Shown piece after piece: positions 43,650 to 52,381 of a stretch of 64,000 nt of DNA. This DNA is from DATKMK01 sp035541895. Its GTDB lineage: Bacteria > Desulfobacterota > Binatia > HRBIN30 > JACQVA1. The first letter of the stretch is position 1. Each line of letters starts with the position of its first letter. Under the pieces are notes generated by a model. It saw nothing but the letters and a program-made list of their open reading frames with translations, made no database searches and had not been told where the DNA came from. The position numbers and the translations under genes are program-made. The stretch lies in NCBI GenBank assembly GCA_035541895.1, contig DATKMK010000119.1, forward strand, positions 146,099-210,098. The letters run 5' to 3'.

Positions 43650-44069
43650 TTATCGCCGCGGGGACAACACCATTTGCGTGCACCGGAAGAGCGCGATCAC
43701 CTTGCCGGTCGCTTCGTCCGAAACCTCCACGTCCCACACTTGCGTCGTACGCCCGCGATGCACCGGCACGGCGCGGCCGAAGATCGCGCCGCCTTCGCGA
43801 ACGGTGCCAAGGAAATTGGCTTTGAGTTCGATGGTCGTGAAGCTGGCGCCCTCGGGGAGATTCGGCCCCATCCCGCACGCGCAAAGCCAGTCGGCGAGGG
43901 TGATGACCACCGGCGCCCACAGAAACCCCGTCCCGGCCACCAACGGGCGCGTGACGGCAAGTCGTCCGGTGACGAGATCCGGCTCGCAGCTCAACACCTC
44001 GACGCCGACCAAACCCGGATGTCTATCCTTGGCGAACTCATTGGCGCGAGCGACGCGCTCGTTCGGCAT
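43650..44069 (-). CDS. PaaI-type hotdog thioesterase
   Basis: A 139-residue single hotdog-fold protein. It shows the central helix and strand pattern of PaaI/4HBT thioesterases (APVVITLADWLCACG, FTTIELKANFLGTVREG, GRTTQVWDVEV). These hydrolyse acyl-CoA esters. It is the first gene of the - strand cluster that continues with GNAT, GFA, oxygenase and nucleotidyltransferase. Confidence 0.87.
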   Translation of the reverse strand: MPNERVARANEFAKDRHPGLVGVEVLSCEPDLVTGRLAVTRPLVAGTGFLWAPVVITLADWLCACGMGPNLPEGASFTTIELKANFLGTVREGGAIFGRAVPVHRGRTTQVWDVEVSDEATGKVIALFRCTQMVLSPRR

Positions 44070-44216
44070 TGTCTGCTCCCGTCTGATGGCGTTTTGCCTG
44101 CCGAAGTTCTTTTACCGAGTTGCTCGCGCCGTCGCCAGCGCATCACCCACACGAGCGTGGGCAGCTTGTCGCCGGCCATGCGTGCGGGCATGATCCGGGT
44201 CGGGAGGAGAAATGAG

Positions 44217-44660
44217 ATGGCACTCGCGGGTCGCATGGCTCGCCGCAAACGAATCGCGCTGATTGCGCACGACAATCGCAAGTCCGACTTGCTCGATTGG
44301 GCGCGATTCAATCGCGGCACCTTGGCCAAGCACGAGTTGTTCGCCACCGGCACGACCGGCGGTCTGCTGGCCACGGAACTCAACTTGTCCGTCACCCGGT
44401 TTCTCAGCGGGCCGCTCGGGGGCGATCAGCAAGTCGGCGCGCGGGTGGCCGAAGGCGGCATCGACTTCGTGATCTTCTTTTGGGACCCGCTGGAGCCGCA
44501 GCCCCACGATGTCGACGTGAAGGCGCTGCTGCGCATCGCGGTGGTCTACAACACGCCGATCGCGTGCAATCGCGCGTCGGCCGATTTCATTCTCTCCAGC
44601 CCGTTGATGGACGAAGAGTACGAGCGAACCGCGATCGACGTCGGTCGCTTGACTGCGTAG
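44217..44660 (+). CDS. mgsA: Methylglyoxal synthase
   Basis: A 147-residue enzyme converting dihydroxyacetone phosphate to methylglyoxal and phosphate. The motif GPLGGDQQVGA holds the catalytic Asp, and FFWDPLEPQPHDVDVKALL contains the conserved His. In characterised enzymes phosphate is a strong inhibitor, so this bypass is favoured when phosphate is low. GGAGGA lies about seven bases before ATG 44217; the frame upstream is antisense to the thioesterase. Confidence 0.94.
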   Translation: MALAGRMARRKRIALIAHDNRKSDLLDWARFNRGTLAKHELFATGTTGGLLATELNLSVTRFLSGPLGGDQQVGARVAEGGIDFVIFFWDPLEPQPHDVDVKALLRIAVVYNTPIACNRASADFILSSPLMDEEYERTAIDVGRLTA

Positions 44661-44682
44661 CGCACACCGGCGCGCGCCGCAT

Positions 44683-45501
44683 TTACAGGGCGAGTTGCTT
44701 CGGTGGCCGAACCACGATCTCGGCGACGTTCACGTGGATCGGCTGGGTGACCGCGTAGTAGACCGCGTCCGCCACGTCGTCCGGGCTGCTCAGGACCTGC
44801 TTCATCATCGGCTGCAAGCGATCCATGACCTCGTCCGGCAGGCGTTCGCCGCGCTTGACCTCGATCTCGACGCCGGCGGCGCGTGCGAAATTGGCCACGA
44901 ACGCCGGGTCGAAGTTGCGCGCGAAGTTGGTGGCGATCGCACCCGGCATGATGTTGACCACGCGGATCGAGTCCTCTTCCAGCTCCTTGCGTAGCGTGCT
45001 GCAGACGCAGTTCACCGCGTGCTTGGTCGCGCCGTAGACGCCCGAGTCGTTGCGTTGGGCGGCGATGGAGGAGATGTTGACGATGTGGCCGTCGGCCTTA
45101 CATGCCCGCATCGCACGCACCGCGGCTTGGCAACCGACGAGCAACGCCAACACGTTGGTTTCGAGCATCGACCGCCACTCTTCCGGATCGCCGTCGATGA
45201 TGGCCGCCGGGAAGGACAAGCCGGCGTTGTTGACCATGATGTCCAAGCGCCCGGTCTCTCGCTGCGCACGCGCGACCAGATCTTGCACGTCCTGAACCTT
45301 GCGAACGTCGAGCGTGACCACGGCCGCGCGTCCGCCGCCGGCTTCGATCTTGACCTGTGAGGCTTCCATCGCGTCCCGGGTACGGCCGGCGAGATAGACG
45401 TGCGCGCCCGCGGCGCCCAACTTCTCGGCGATCGCGCGACCGATGCCGCTCGACGCGCCGGTTACGATCGCGGTTTTGCCCGCGAGTGGATGCGTACTCA
45501 T
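44683..45501 (-). CDS. Short-chain dehydrogenase/reductase
   Basis: A 272-residue SDR with TGASSGIGRAIAE, NNAGLS, the catalytic Ser in ISSIAAQ, YGATK as YxxxK and PGAIATNF. Residue 37 onward (AGRTRDAM) suggests NADP preference. Substrate unknown. It is followed upstream by a VOC gene on the same strand. Confidence 0.9.
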   Translation of the reverse strand: MSTHPLAGKTAIVTGASSGIGRAIAEKLGAAGAHVYLAGRTRDAMEASQVKIEAGGGRAAVVTLDVRKVQDVQDLVARAQRETGRLDIMVNNAGLSFPAAIIDGDPEEWRSMLETNVLALLVGCQAAVRAMRACKADGHIVNISSIAAQRNDSGVYGATKHAVNCVCSTLRKELEEDSIRVVNIMPGAIATNFARNFDPAFVANFARAAGVEIEVKRGERLPDEVMDRLQPMMKQVLSSPDDVADAVYYAVTQPIHVNVAEIVVRPPKQLAL

Positions 45502-45525
45502 GCTGAGGTCTCCTCGTGGTCGTGG

Positions 45526-45888
45526 CTACGCCGGTTGATGGCAGACCGCTTCGATGTTGTTGCCGTCGGGATCGAACACGAACGCGCCGTAATAGTTGTG
45601 GTGGTACTGCGGGCGCAATCCGGGCGCGCCGTTGTCGCGGCCGCCGGCGGCGGTTGCCGCGCGATGAAACGCGTCGACGATTGCGCGGTCTTCGGCCGCG
45701 AACGCGATGTGCAACGAGTGCGTCGCCTGGCCCTGCCCGAGCCAAAAGTCGGGCTTGCCGTCCGCGCCCAGTCCGGCCACGCCGGGAAACTCCATCATGA
45801 CAGTGTAGCCGAGAGGAGCGAGTGCCGCGGCGTAGAACCGCTTGCTGCGGTCGAGGTCGGCGACGTGAAGCGTGATGTGGTCCAACAT
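45526..45888 (-). CDS. VOC-family (glyoxalase/bleomycin-resistance-like) protein
   Basis: A 120-residue VOC protein: LDHITLHVADLDRSKRFY with the first His ligand, HSLHIAFAAEDR with the second metal region, and FDPDGNNIEAVCH with the terminal Glu. It belongs to the lactoylglutathione lyase/extradiol dioxygenase-like fold. It lies 24 bases upstream of the SDR. Confidence 0.88.
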   Translation of the reverse strand: MLDHITLHVADLDRSKRFYAAALAPLGYTVMMEFPGVAGLGADGKPDFWLGQGQATHSLHIAFAAEDRAIVDAFHRAATAAGGRDNGAPGLRPQYHHNYYGAFVFDPDGNNIEAVCHQPA

Positions 45889-45958
45889 GATCCGCCTCCT
45901 GTGTGACGGTGCTCACTACTGAACGAGTTGCACGGCTATGGCAACGACCGCCGGCACG

Positions 45959-46468
45959 TTATTCCGAGCCCCCGACAAAGATCCAGCGCGTCGCGGTGCC
46001 GGTCAGCTCGGCCTCGGTGAAGCCGAACGCGCGCTGCGGGCGGACGAGGTAGACTGGCTCGCCCATCGCCTCCATGTCCCACTGATACTTGGCCTGATAC
46101 GCCACGAAGAACGGCTGCAGGCGAGCGCGATCGGTGACCAATTCGGCCACGCCTTCGAGGATCACCGCTTCGTCGGCGCGTTCGGTCGACACCACGCAGT
46201 TCGGATTGGCGGACAGGTTGCGCGCTTTACGCGACCGCTTGCCGCTGCTGAAATAAAATCGCTCGTCGAGCCAGACACCCCACACCGGCATGCAGTGCGG
46301 AACGCCATCCGGTCGAGTCGTGGACAACCAATAGTTGTGGCTCGTGATCAATCGCTCCACCGCCCAACTCCACGGCAACAATCCGCGCCCGCCGTTCGCG
46401 TCGAGCAGATTGTAGCCCGGCATGTGGGGTCGACTGGATCGCGGCTGAGCGGGACGAGTTTGCTCCAT
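45959..46468 (-). CDS. PPOX-class pyridoxamine 5'-phosphate oxidase-like flavin/F420 protein
   Basis: A 169-residue split-barrel protein: NYWLSTTRPDGVPHCMPVWGVW, FYFSSGKRSRKARNL and the CVVSTERADEAVILEG strand match PPOX-class F420- or FMN-dependent oxidoreductases. The cofactor cannot be decided from sequence. ATG 46468 has GAGGTG upstream; GTG 46477 is an alternative. Confidence 0.86.
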   Translation of the reverse strand: MEQTRPAQPRSSRPHMPGYNLLDANGGRGLLPWSWAVERLITSHNYWLSTTRPDGVPHCMPVWGVWLDERFYFSSGKRSRKARNLSANPNCVVSTERADEAVILEGVAELVTDRARLQPFFVAYQAKYQWDMEAMGEPVYLVRPQRAFGFTEAELTGTATRWIFVGGSE

Positions 46469-46519
46469 GCACGTCACCTCTGGTCGTGGGAGGCCTCGTT
46501 GAACTGGCTTTGTTCGACG

Positions 46520-47182
46520 CTACCACACGCGGGGAATCAATCGCCAGCGCACCCGTCGCCGATACTCGCAATACCCAGAGAGCTTTTCGACCAGCGTGCG
46601 CTCCTCCCGCACGCTCCGCAGCGCGAGCAGCAGGCCGCCGCACGCCGCCGGAATCAGCGCCCAGAGAGATCCCAACGCGACCGGCAACGCAAGGTGCGCC
46701 GCGAGTGCACCGGCGTAACCGGGATGGCGGACGTGCGCGTACGGACCGCTGTCGATCACGCGATGACCGCGCTCGCCCTGAAAGCGCACGAAGGTCGAGA
46801 AGAACGCGTTGACCCGCATCGCCCACAGTCCAAAGCCATAGCCTGCGGTGAACACGGCCAGAGCCAGCCCCTGCACACCCACCGCGATGGGGGGTGACCA
46901 TCCGAATCGTCGGTCGAGTCCGCTGACCACGAGTGTTGCGGGATAGAGCAAGATGAAGAACGCTGCGCCGAGGGCAGCGTCGACCCGATCGATGTCGGGC
47001 GGGACGCTGCTGCGCTCGGCGATGAGGGCGCGATCGACGATCGCCAGCGACGTGACCGCGACCACCGTGTACACTGCCAGGAAAGCCCAAGCCGCAGCCC
47101 AGGCCACCGTGTTGGCCGAGGCAAACAGTGCGACCGCCAACATCGCAATCAAGCCAATGGTCTCGCTGATCGCCCTCCGCAT
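46520..47182 (-). CDS. Isoprenylcysteine carboxyl methyltransferase-like membrane protein
   Basis: A 220-residue membrane protein with about five helices and the SAM-binding GPYAHVRHPGYAGAL motif plus EERTLVEKLSGYCEYRRRVRWRLIPRVW at the C-terminus, as in ICMT/phospholipid methyltransferase relatives. The bacterial substrate is unknown, probably a lipid or isoprenoid-linked compound. Confidence 0.88.
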   Translation of the reverse strand: MRRAISETIGLIAMLAVALFASANTVAWAAAWAFLAVYTVVAVTSLAIVDRALIAERSSVPPDIDRVDAALGAAFFILLYPATLVVSGLDRRFGWSPPIAVGVQGLALAVFTAGYGFGLWAMRVNAFFSTFVRFQGERGHRVIDSGPYAHVRHPGYAGALAAHLALPVALGSLWALIPAACGGLLLALRSVREERTLVEKLSGYCEYRRRVRWRLIPRVW

Positions 47183-47202
47183 GTGCCCCTCGCTCGCCGC
47201 GT

Positions 47203-47745
47203 TCAGCGTCCTAGACGGTCCGCGGCCAGCAAAATCGCCAAAGCGCTCGGGCCGTCTTCCATCTCGCCGCGCCGCGCGGTCTGCTGAAGTTCGGCCAGCG
47301 GAATCAGCACGATCTCGATTTGCTCGGTAGCTTCGCGTTGCACCACGCCATCGCTGCGCAGATCGGTGGCGAGAAATATGTGGAACTGTTCCGTGCTGAT
47401 GCCACTGCTGCCGTAATAGCTGCCGAGCGGGGCCAGTGTGCCGGCGCGGTAACCTGTTTCCTCTTCGAGCTCGCGCCGCGCGGCGATCTCCGGCGCCTCG
47501 CCGTCGAGACCGCCGGACGGGCATTCCAACAGCGTCTGCTGCAACGTGTGGCGGAAAATGCGCTCCATCACCACCCGCCCGTCGGCCAGCACCGGCACGA
47601 CCATGGCGTAGCCGCTGTGCTCGATCAGCGTGTAAGTGATGTCCTCGCCGTTCGGCAGCGTGAGCTCATCCTGGCGCAACGCGAACCACTTGCTGCGAAA
47701 CAGATGGCGCGAGGCGCGCCGCTTCCAACCGCCGTCGTGATGCAT
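47203..47745 (-). CDS. Nudix hydrolase, ADP-ribose pyrophosphatase-like
   Basis: A 180-residue Nudix hydrolase with the full Nudix box GGLDGEAPEIAARRELEEETGY (Gx5Ex7REUxEExGU). The N-terminal strands (RHLFRSKWFALRQDELTLPNG) resemble ADP-ribose pyrophosphatases. It hydrolyses a nucleoside diphosphate linked to another moiety; substrate not determined. Confidence 0.92.
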   Translation of the reverse strand: MHHDGGWKRRASRHLFRSKWFALRQDELTLPNGEDITYTLIEHSGYAMVVPVLADGRVVMERIFRHTLQQTLLECPSGGLDGEAPEIAARRELEEETGYRAGTLAPLGSYYGSSGISTEQFHIFLATDLRSDGVVQREATEQIEIVLIPLAELQQTARRGEMEDGPSALAILLAADRLGR

Positions 47746-47761
47746 CGCTGAACTCGGTGCC

Positions 47762-48127
47762 TTAACGCATCGACTTCGGCGGCGCGTTGTAGCCGGCGTC
47801 GCCGTAGGGGTGCAGCTTGTCGAGCCACAGCGACTGCAGTGTGTCGAGGTCGTCGCGGTAGTCGTGGTCCGTGTCGTCGCTCGGTTTCAATTCGTCCAGC
47901 ACCTCGAACGAAAAGTTGTCGCCGCCGCACGCATTCCAATCGTGTTGGAGCGTCGCATTCTGGTGCGACCCCATCTGCAACTGAAAGCGCGCCCGATTCA
48001 ACGCTCCCGGCAGGTTGAGACTGGCGCCCAACAGGATCTTCCCGTTGACGCGATTGCGAACGGCGAACACGCCCATCTGTGGCGTCGTTTCCTTGTATTG
48101 TTGTTTGAGGTCGTGTCGCGTGGCCAT
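47762..48127 (-). CDS. GIY-YIG nuclease family protein
   Basis: A 121-residue protein with the GIY-YIG layout (MGVFAVRNRVNGKILLGAS, LNRARFQLQMGSH, FSFEVLDEL). In place of GIY and YIG it has GVF and LLG, so catalysis may be weak or altered. Proteins of this compact type occur widely in Gram-negatives with no assigned function. Confidence 0.82.
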   Translation of the reverse strand: MATRHDLKQQYKETTPQMGVFAVRNRVNGKILLGASLNLPGALNRARFQLQMGSHQNATLQHDWNACGGDNFSFEVLDELKPSDDTDHDYRDDLDTLQSLWLDKLHPYGDAGYNAPPKSMR

Positions 48128-48287
48128 GCAGAGCTTCTATCACTCCAGCATTGGCACATGCCACGGGCGGTGGCGCGCGACCTCCGGGCGCGCGTCCGAA
48201 TCCGAAAGGAAGAAGACGGCCGGAGGTCGCCCATGGCGTTGACATCCGGGCGTCGTATCGGCGAGACAGAGTGAGCGGAGGTTCCCG

Positions 48288-48758
48288 ATGGCGACGGCGT
48301 TCACTGATATCGAGGCTGAATTTCGCAAGCGGACAGAACGCATCGTGTGGTGCAACGTCACCACGATCGATGCCAAGAATCGCCCGCGCTCGCGCATCCT
48401 CCATCCGCTGTGGGAACGATCGACCGGATGGATTGCCACCGGCCGGCACTCGACGAAAGAAAGGCATCTTACGCACAATCCCTACGTCTCGTGCTGCTAT
48501 TGGGACCCGCAGCACGAGCAGGTCTACGCCGAATGCACGGCGCAATGGATCGACGACCTGGCGACCAAGCAACGCGTGTGGGACCTGTTCAAGTCAGCGC
48601 CGCCGCCGCTCGGGTACGATCTGGCGATGTTCTGGCCCGGGGGTCCGAGCGATCCAACCTGCGGAATCTTGCAGCTCACGCCCTGGCGCATCGAACTCTC
48701 GTCGTTGGCCGACCTCATCGGTGGGAAGCCCGCGCAAGTGTGGCAACCGGCGAAATAG
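48288..48758 (+). CDS. Pyridoxamine 5'-phosphate oxidase family protein
   Basis: A 156-residue split-barrel flavoprotein-like protein: WCNVTTIDAKNRPRSRILHPLW, ATGRHSTKERHLTHNPYVSCCYWD and the strand YAECTAQW. GGAGG lies six bases before ATG 48288. The substrate is unknown. Confidence 0.88.
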   Translation: MATAFTDIEAEFRKRTERIVWCNVTTIDAKNRPRSRILHPLWERSTGWIATGRHSTKERHLTHNPYVSCCYWDPQHEQVYAECTAQWIDDLATKQRVWDLFKSAPPPLGYDLAMFWPGGPSDPTCGILQLTPWRIELSSLADLIGGKPAQVWQPAK

Positions 48759-48799
48759 CTCACGGCGGACTGATTGACGTGCCAAATCGTGGAGGCACT

Positions 48800-51067
48800 G
48801 TGGAACTCCGACAACGATCGCGCTTCCGTCACGTGGTATCGGCATCCGTGCTCGGACTCGGTCTTGTATGGGGCTGCGGCGGCGAGGTGCCCTCATCATC
48901 GGACCCCAGCCATCTCGATTTATCGCGCGCCACGCTCGCGACATTCGTCGCTCATTCCAGCGTCGAGCAGATTTACGTGACCGACGCGCAACCGGACGCC
49001 GATCTCGACCTCGTTCGAGCCGACGGCACGGTGCTGCAACGCGGGTCCGCCGACGACGAGGGTACGCTGATCTTTCGCGATGTGCCGGTGGGGAAAGGGT
49101 ACCGTGTCGCAAGCGACGATGGGAACAGGTTGGTCGCATCGGCCGCGGTGAGCGCGCTCGACCGCTCCGACGTGCCGCCCCAATCGTTCTACGAGAGCCA
49201 ACATCTTGGAGCGGGGTACCAATACATCCAGACCCGCGACGGCATCACGCTGGCCGTCAACGTCATTCTCCCCGGCAACAATCCTACCGGGTCGTATCCG
49301 ACGGTGATCGAATACTCGGGTTACGATCCGGCGAATCCCGACTCGCCGCAACCGAGCAGCCAGATTGCCAGCGCGTTGGGCTACGCCGTGGTCGGCGTCA
49401 ACATGCGCGGCAGCGGCTGCTCGGGCGGCGCGTTCAACTTCTTCGAAACCCTGCAGTCCACCGACGGCTACGACGCGGTCGAGATCGTCGCGGCACAGCC
49501 GTGGGTGAAGAACCACAAGGTCGGCATGGTGGGGATTTCATACCCTGGCATCAGCCAACTATTCGTCGCGCAACTGCAGCCGCCGCATCTCGCCGCAATC
49601 GCGCCGCTGTCGGTGATCTCCGACACGTACAACGGTACGCTCTATCCGGGAGGTATTCTCAACAACGGCTTCGCGGTGTCGTTCGCAATGGATCGTCAGC
49701 ACGACGCCATGCCGTTCGGTCAGCCGTGGTCGCAGAAGCGGCGCGACCAAGGCGACCAAGTGTGCATCGACAATCAGAAGTTGCGCGGGCAGTCGCCGGA
49801 CCTTCTCGCCACGATCGAAACCAATCGCTTCTACAATCCCGCGGTGGCTGGCCCGCTCGCTCCGGTGACCTTCGTCGATCGCATCAAGGTGCCGGTCTTC
49901 CTTGCCGGCGCCTGGCAAGACGAGCAGACCGGCGCCTATTTTGCCACGATGCTCGATCAGTTCACCGGGACGGACAAAGTCCACTTCACTCTGACCAACG
50001 GTGGGCACACCGACTCGTTGATCCCGGCGGTGTTCGGCCGCTGGGTCGAATTCCTCTCGCTCTACGTCGCTGAACAGATTCCGCAGGTCACGCTGCAAGA
50101 GCAGGTCGTGATGTCGGTCGTCGGCAAGGCGGTGTACGGCGTGGCCAATCTGCAAGCCCCGCCCAACCGCTTCGCTGGCGTTCACTCATACACGGATGCG
50201 CTGGCGCTGTTCGAATCGGATCCCACGGTGCGTGTCCTGTTCGACAACGGAACCGCCGGCGCCCCGGGAGTTCCCGGAGCCGGCTTCGAGCACTCGTTCA
50301 CGCAATGGCCGATTGCGACCGCGCAACCGAGCACCTGGTACTTCGCCGCGTCCGGTCGACTCGATCCGCAACCGCCGAGCGATGACGGCGCCGATACCTA
50401 TACGTACGACGCATCGGCCGGGCAGCGCACGACGTTCAACGATCCCAATAGCAACGACGTCTGGTTGGCGCTGCCGCCGTGGGATTGGCAGCCGGATGCG
50501 CCCGACCACGGCTTGGCCTACCTCACGGATCCGCTGGCGCAGACGCTGGTCATGGCCGGATCGGGAAGCGTGGATCTGTGGCTGAAGTCGATCGCCGCCG
50601 ACAGCGACTTGCAAGTGACGCTCAGCGAGGTTCGACCCGACGGCTACGAGACGTTTGTGCAAAGCGGCTGGCTGCGCGCCAGCCACCGCAAGCTGGATTC
50701 GGCGCACTCCACGGCGTTGCGACCCGTGCACACGCATCTCGCCGCCGATGCCGCGGATCTGCCTGCCGGTCAATTCAGCGTGGTCCGCGTCGAATTGTTT
50801 CCGTTCGCCCATGTTTTTCGCGTCGGTTCGCGCATCCGCATCGTGATCGATTCGCCGGGTGGGACACGACCGTTGTGGAAGTTCGACGTGTTGATGCCGG
50901 AACAGGCGGTGCGCAACACGATCGGCCGCTCGACCGCCGCGGCGTCGCGAATCGTTCTACCGGTGATACCGGACGTCGACGTCGAAACGCCGCTGCCGCC
51001 GTGTCCATCATTGCGCGGCCAGCCGTGTCGCCCGTACGTTGCCCTGGCCAATGAGGAAGGAAGCTGA
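48800..51067 (+). CDS. CocE/NonD-family hydrolase, putative lipoprotein
   Basis: A 755-residue alpha/beta hydrolase of the CocE/X-Pro dipeptidyl-peptidase family. A signal sequence ends in LVWGC, a weak lipobox. Then come a short N-terminal beta domain, the catalytic domain (serine in GMVGISYPGISQ; later WQDEQ and NGGHTDSL supply Asp and His) and the C-terminal jelly-roll (FRVGSRIRIVIDSPG). It probably hydrolyses esters or acyl-amides in the periplasm. GTG 48800 follows GGAGG at a short spacing of four bases. Confidence 0.85.
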   Translation: MELRQRSRFRHVVSASVLGLGLVWGCGGEVPSSSDPSHLDLSRATLATFVAHSSVEQIYVTDAQPDADLDLVRADGTVLQRGSADDEGTLIFRDVPVGKGYRVASDDGNRLVASAAVSALDRSDVPPQSFYESQHLGAGYQYIQTRDGITLAVNVILPGNNPTGSYPTVIEYSGYDPANPDSPQPSSQIASALGYAVVGVNMRGSGCSGGAFNFFETLQSTDGYDAVEIVAAQPWVKNHKVGMVGISYPGISQLFVAQLQPPHLAAIAPLSVISDTYNGTLYPGGILNNGFAVSFAMDRQHDAMPFGQPWSQKRRDQGDQVCIDNQKLRGQSPDLLATIETNRFYNPAVAGPLAPVTFVDRIKVPVFLAGAWQDEQTGAYFATMLDQFTGTDKVHFTLTNGGHTDSLIPAVFGRWVEFLSLYVAEQIPQVTLQEQVVMSVVGKAVYGVANLQAPPNRFAGVHSYTDALALFESDPTVRVLFDNGTAGAPGVPGAGFEHSFTQWPIATAQPSTWYFAASGRLDPQPPSDDGADTYTYDASAGQRTTFNDPNSNDVWLALPPWDWQPDAPDHGLAYLTDPLAQTLVMAGSGSVDLWLKSIAADSDLQVTLSEVRPDGYETFVQSGWLRASHRKLDSAHSTALRPVHTHLAADAADLPAGQFSVVRVELFPFAHVFRVGSRIRIVIDSPGGTRPLWKFDVLMPEQAVRNTIGRSTAAASRIVLPVIPDVDVETPLPPCPSLRGQPCRPYVALANEEGS

Positions 51068-51088
51068 GCGCATCGCGAAGGTAGCGCC

Positions 51089-52249
51089 ATGCAACGCAGC
51101 GAGAAGCGAATACTCACCACCCATGCCGGCAGTTTGCCGCGCCCCGCGGCGCTGGTGGAGATGATGGTGCGCAAGAGTCGGCGCGAGCCGGTTGACGCCG
51201 CGGCCTTCGCGGCGACCGTCGAGCGGGCGACGCAGCGCGCGATCGCGCGTCAACTCGAGGTCGGTATCGACGTCGGCAACAACGGCGAGCAGCCGCGCGA
51301 GAGCTTTTTTACCTACGTGCAGCATCGTCTCAGCGGTTTCGGCGGCGAGAGTCGTCGGCCGGTGATGCGCGACATCGTCGAGTTCGCCAGCTTCCTCACG
51401 CTTCGCCGCGAACTGTTCGCCCGCTCGATGGTCAGTCTGATGAATGCGCCAAAGGTGATCGGCGAGGTGCGCTACCTCGACCGCTCTGCGGTCGAGCAGG
51501 AGTGTGCCGACTATCGGCGCATCCTGGCGGCGCAGTCCGGTGCGTTCGTGGAGTCGTTCATGAGCGCGGCGTCGCCCGGGATCGTGGCGGCGGCGATGCT
51601 CAACGAACACTATCCATCGTACGACGAGTACGTGTTCGCCCTCGCGGACGCGTTGCGCGTCGAGTACGAATACATCGTCTCGCAAGGTTTCGTGCTCCAG
51701 CTCGACTGCCCGGATTTGGCGATGGAGCGGCACACCTCATTTGCGGAGCGTCCGCTCGTCGACTTTCTCCGTTTCATCGACACCAACGTCGCGGCGATCA
51801 ATCGCGCGTTGGCCGGCATTTCGCCCGACCGCGTGCGGCTGCACGTCTGTTGGGGCAACTACGAAGCGCCGCATCACCACGATGTACCGCTCGACGACAT
51901 TCTCGCGCATCTCTACCCGGCGCGCGTCGGAGCGTTGGTGCTCTCCATGGCGAACCCACGCCACGCCCACGAGCATCGATGCGTGGCGCGGCTCCCGCTT
52001 CCGAAAGATTGGGTGCTGGTGGTCGGGGCGATCGATACCACGACCAACTATGTCGAGCACCCCGAAGTCGTCGCCGATCGCATCGAGCTGGCCGCCCGCG
52101 CAGTCGGCGATCCGCACCGCGTCCTCGCCGGCACCGATTGCGGCTTCGACACCGCCGCCGGCTTGGGCGAGGTCGCCGAAGAGGTGGTGTGGGAAAAGCT
52201 GCGCGCGCTGCGCGCCGGCGCGGATTTGGCGACGCAGCGGTTGTTCTGA
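51089..52249 (+). CDS. MetE-like cobalamin-independent methyltransferase
   Basis: A 386-residue protein of the UROD/MetE-like fold, resembling the C-terminal catalytic half of MetE and standalone relatives. Zinc ligands are expected in RLHVCWGNY and GTDCGF; the N-terminus has THAGSLPRP. It has no N-terminal MetE domain. Relatives include methionine synthase II proteins and epoxyalkane-CoM transferases, so the thiol substrate is open. Confidence 0.85.
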   Translation: MQRSEKRILTTHAGSLPRPAALVEMMVRKSRREPVDAAAFAATVERATQRAIARQLEVGIDVGNNGEQPRESFFTYVQHRLSGFGGESRRPVMRDIVEFASFLTLRRELFARSMVSLMNAPKVIGEVRYLDRSAVEQECADYRRILAAQSGAFVESFMSAASPGIVAAAMLNEHYPSYDEYVFALADALRVEYEYIVSQGFVLQLDCPDLAMERHTSFAERPLVDFLRFIDTNVAAINRALAGISPDRVRLHVCWGNYEAPHHHDVPLDDILAHLYPARVGALVLSMANPRHAHEHRCVARLPLPKDWVLVVGAIDTTTNYVEHPEVVADRIELAARAVGDPHRVLAGTDCGFDTAAGLGEVAEEVVWEKLRALRAGADLATQRLF

Positions 52250-52381
52250 GCGGCGCGACCCCGCGCCGTGTCCGCTACACGATCGGAGAAGCAGACGAGT
52301 AGAAAGGCCCCCGCGACTCTGCTATCAGGCCGGTCTCTCCGAACTATGGCTCTTCGACTGTGGACCTCGGACTGAGCCGCG

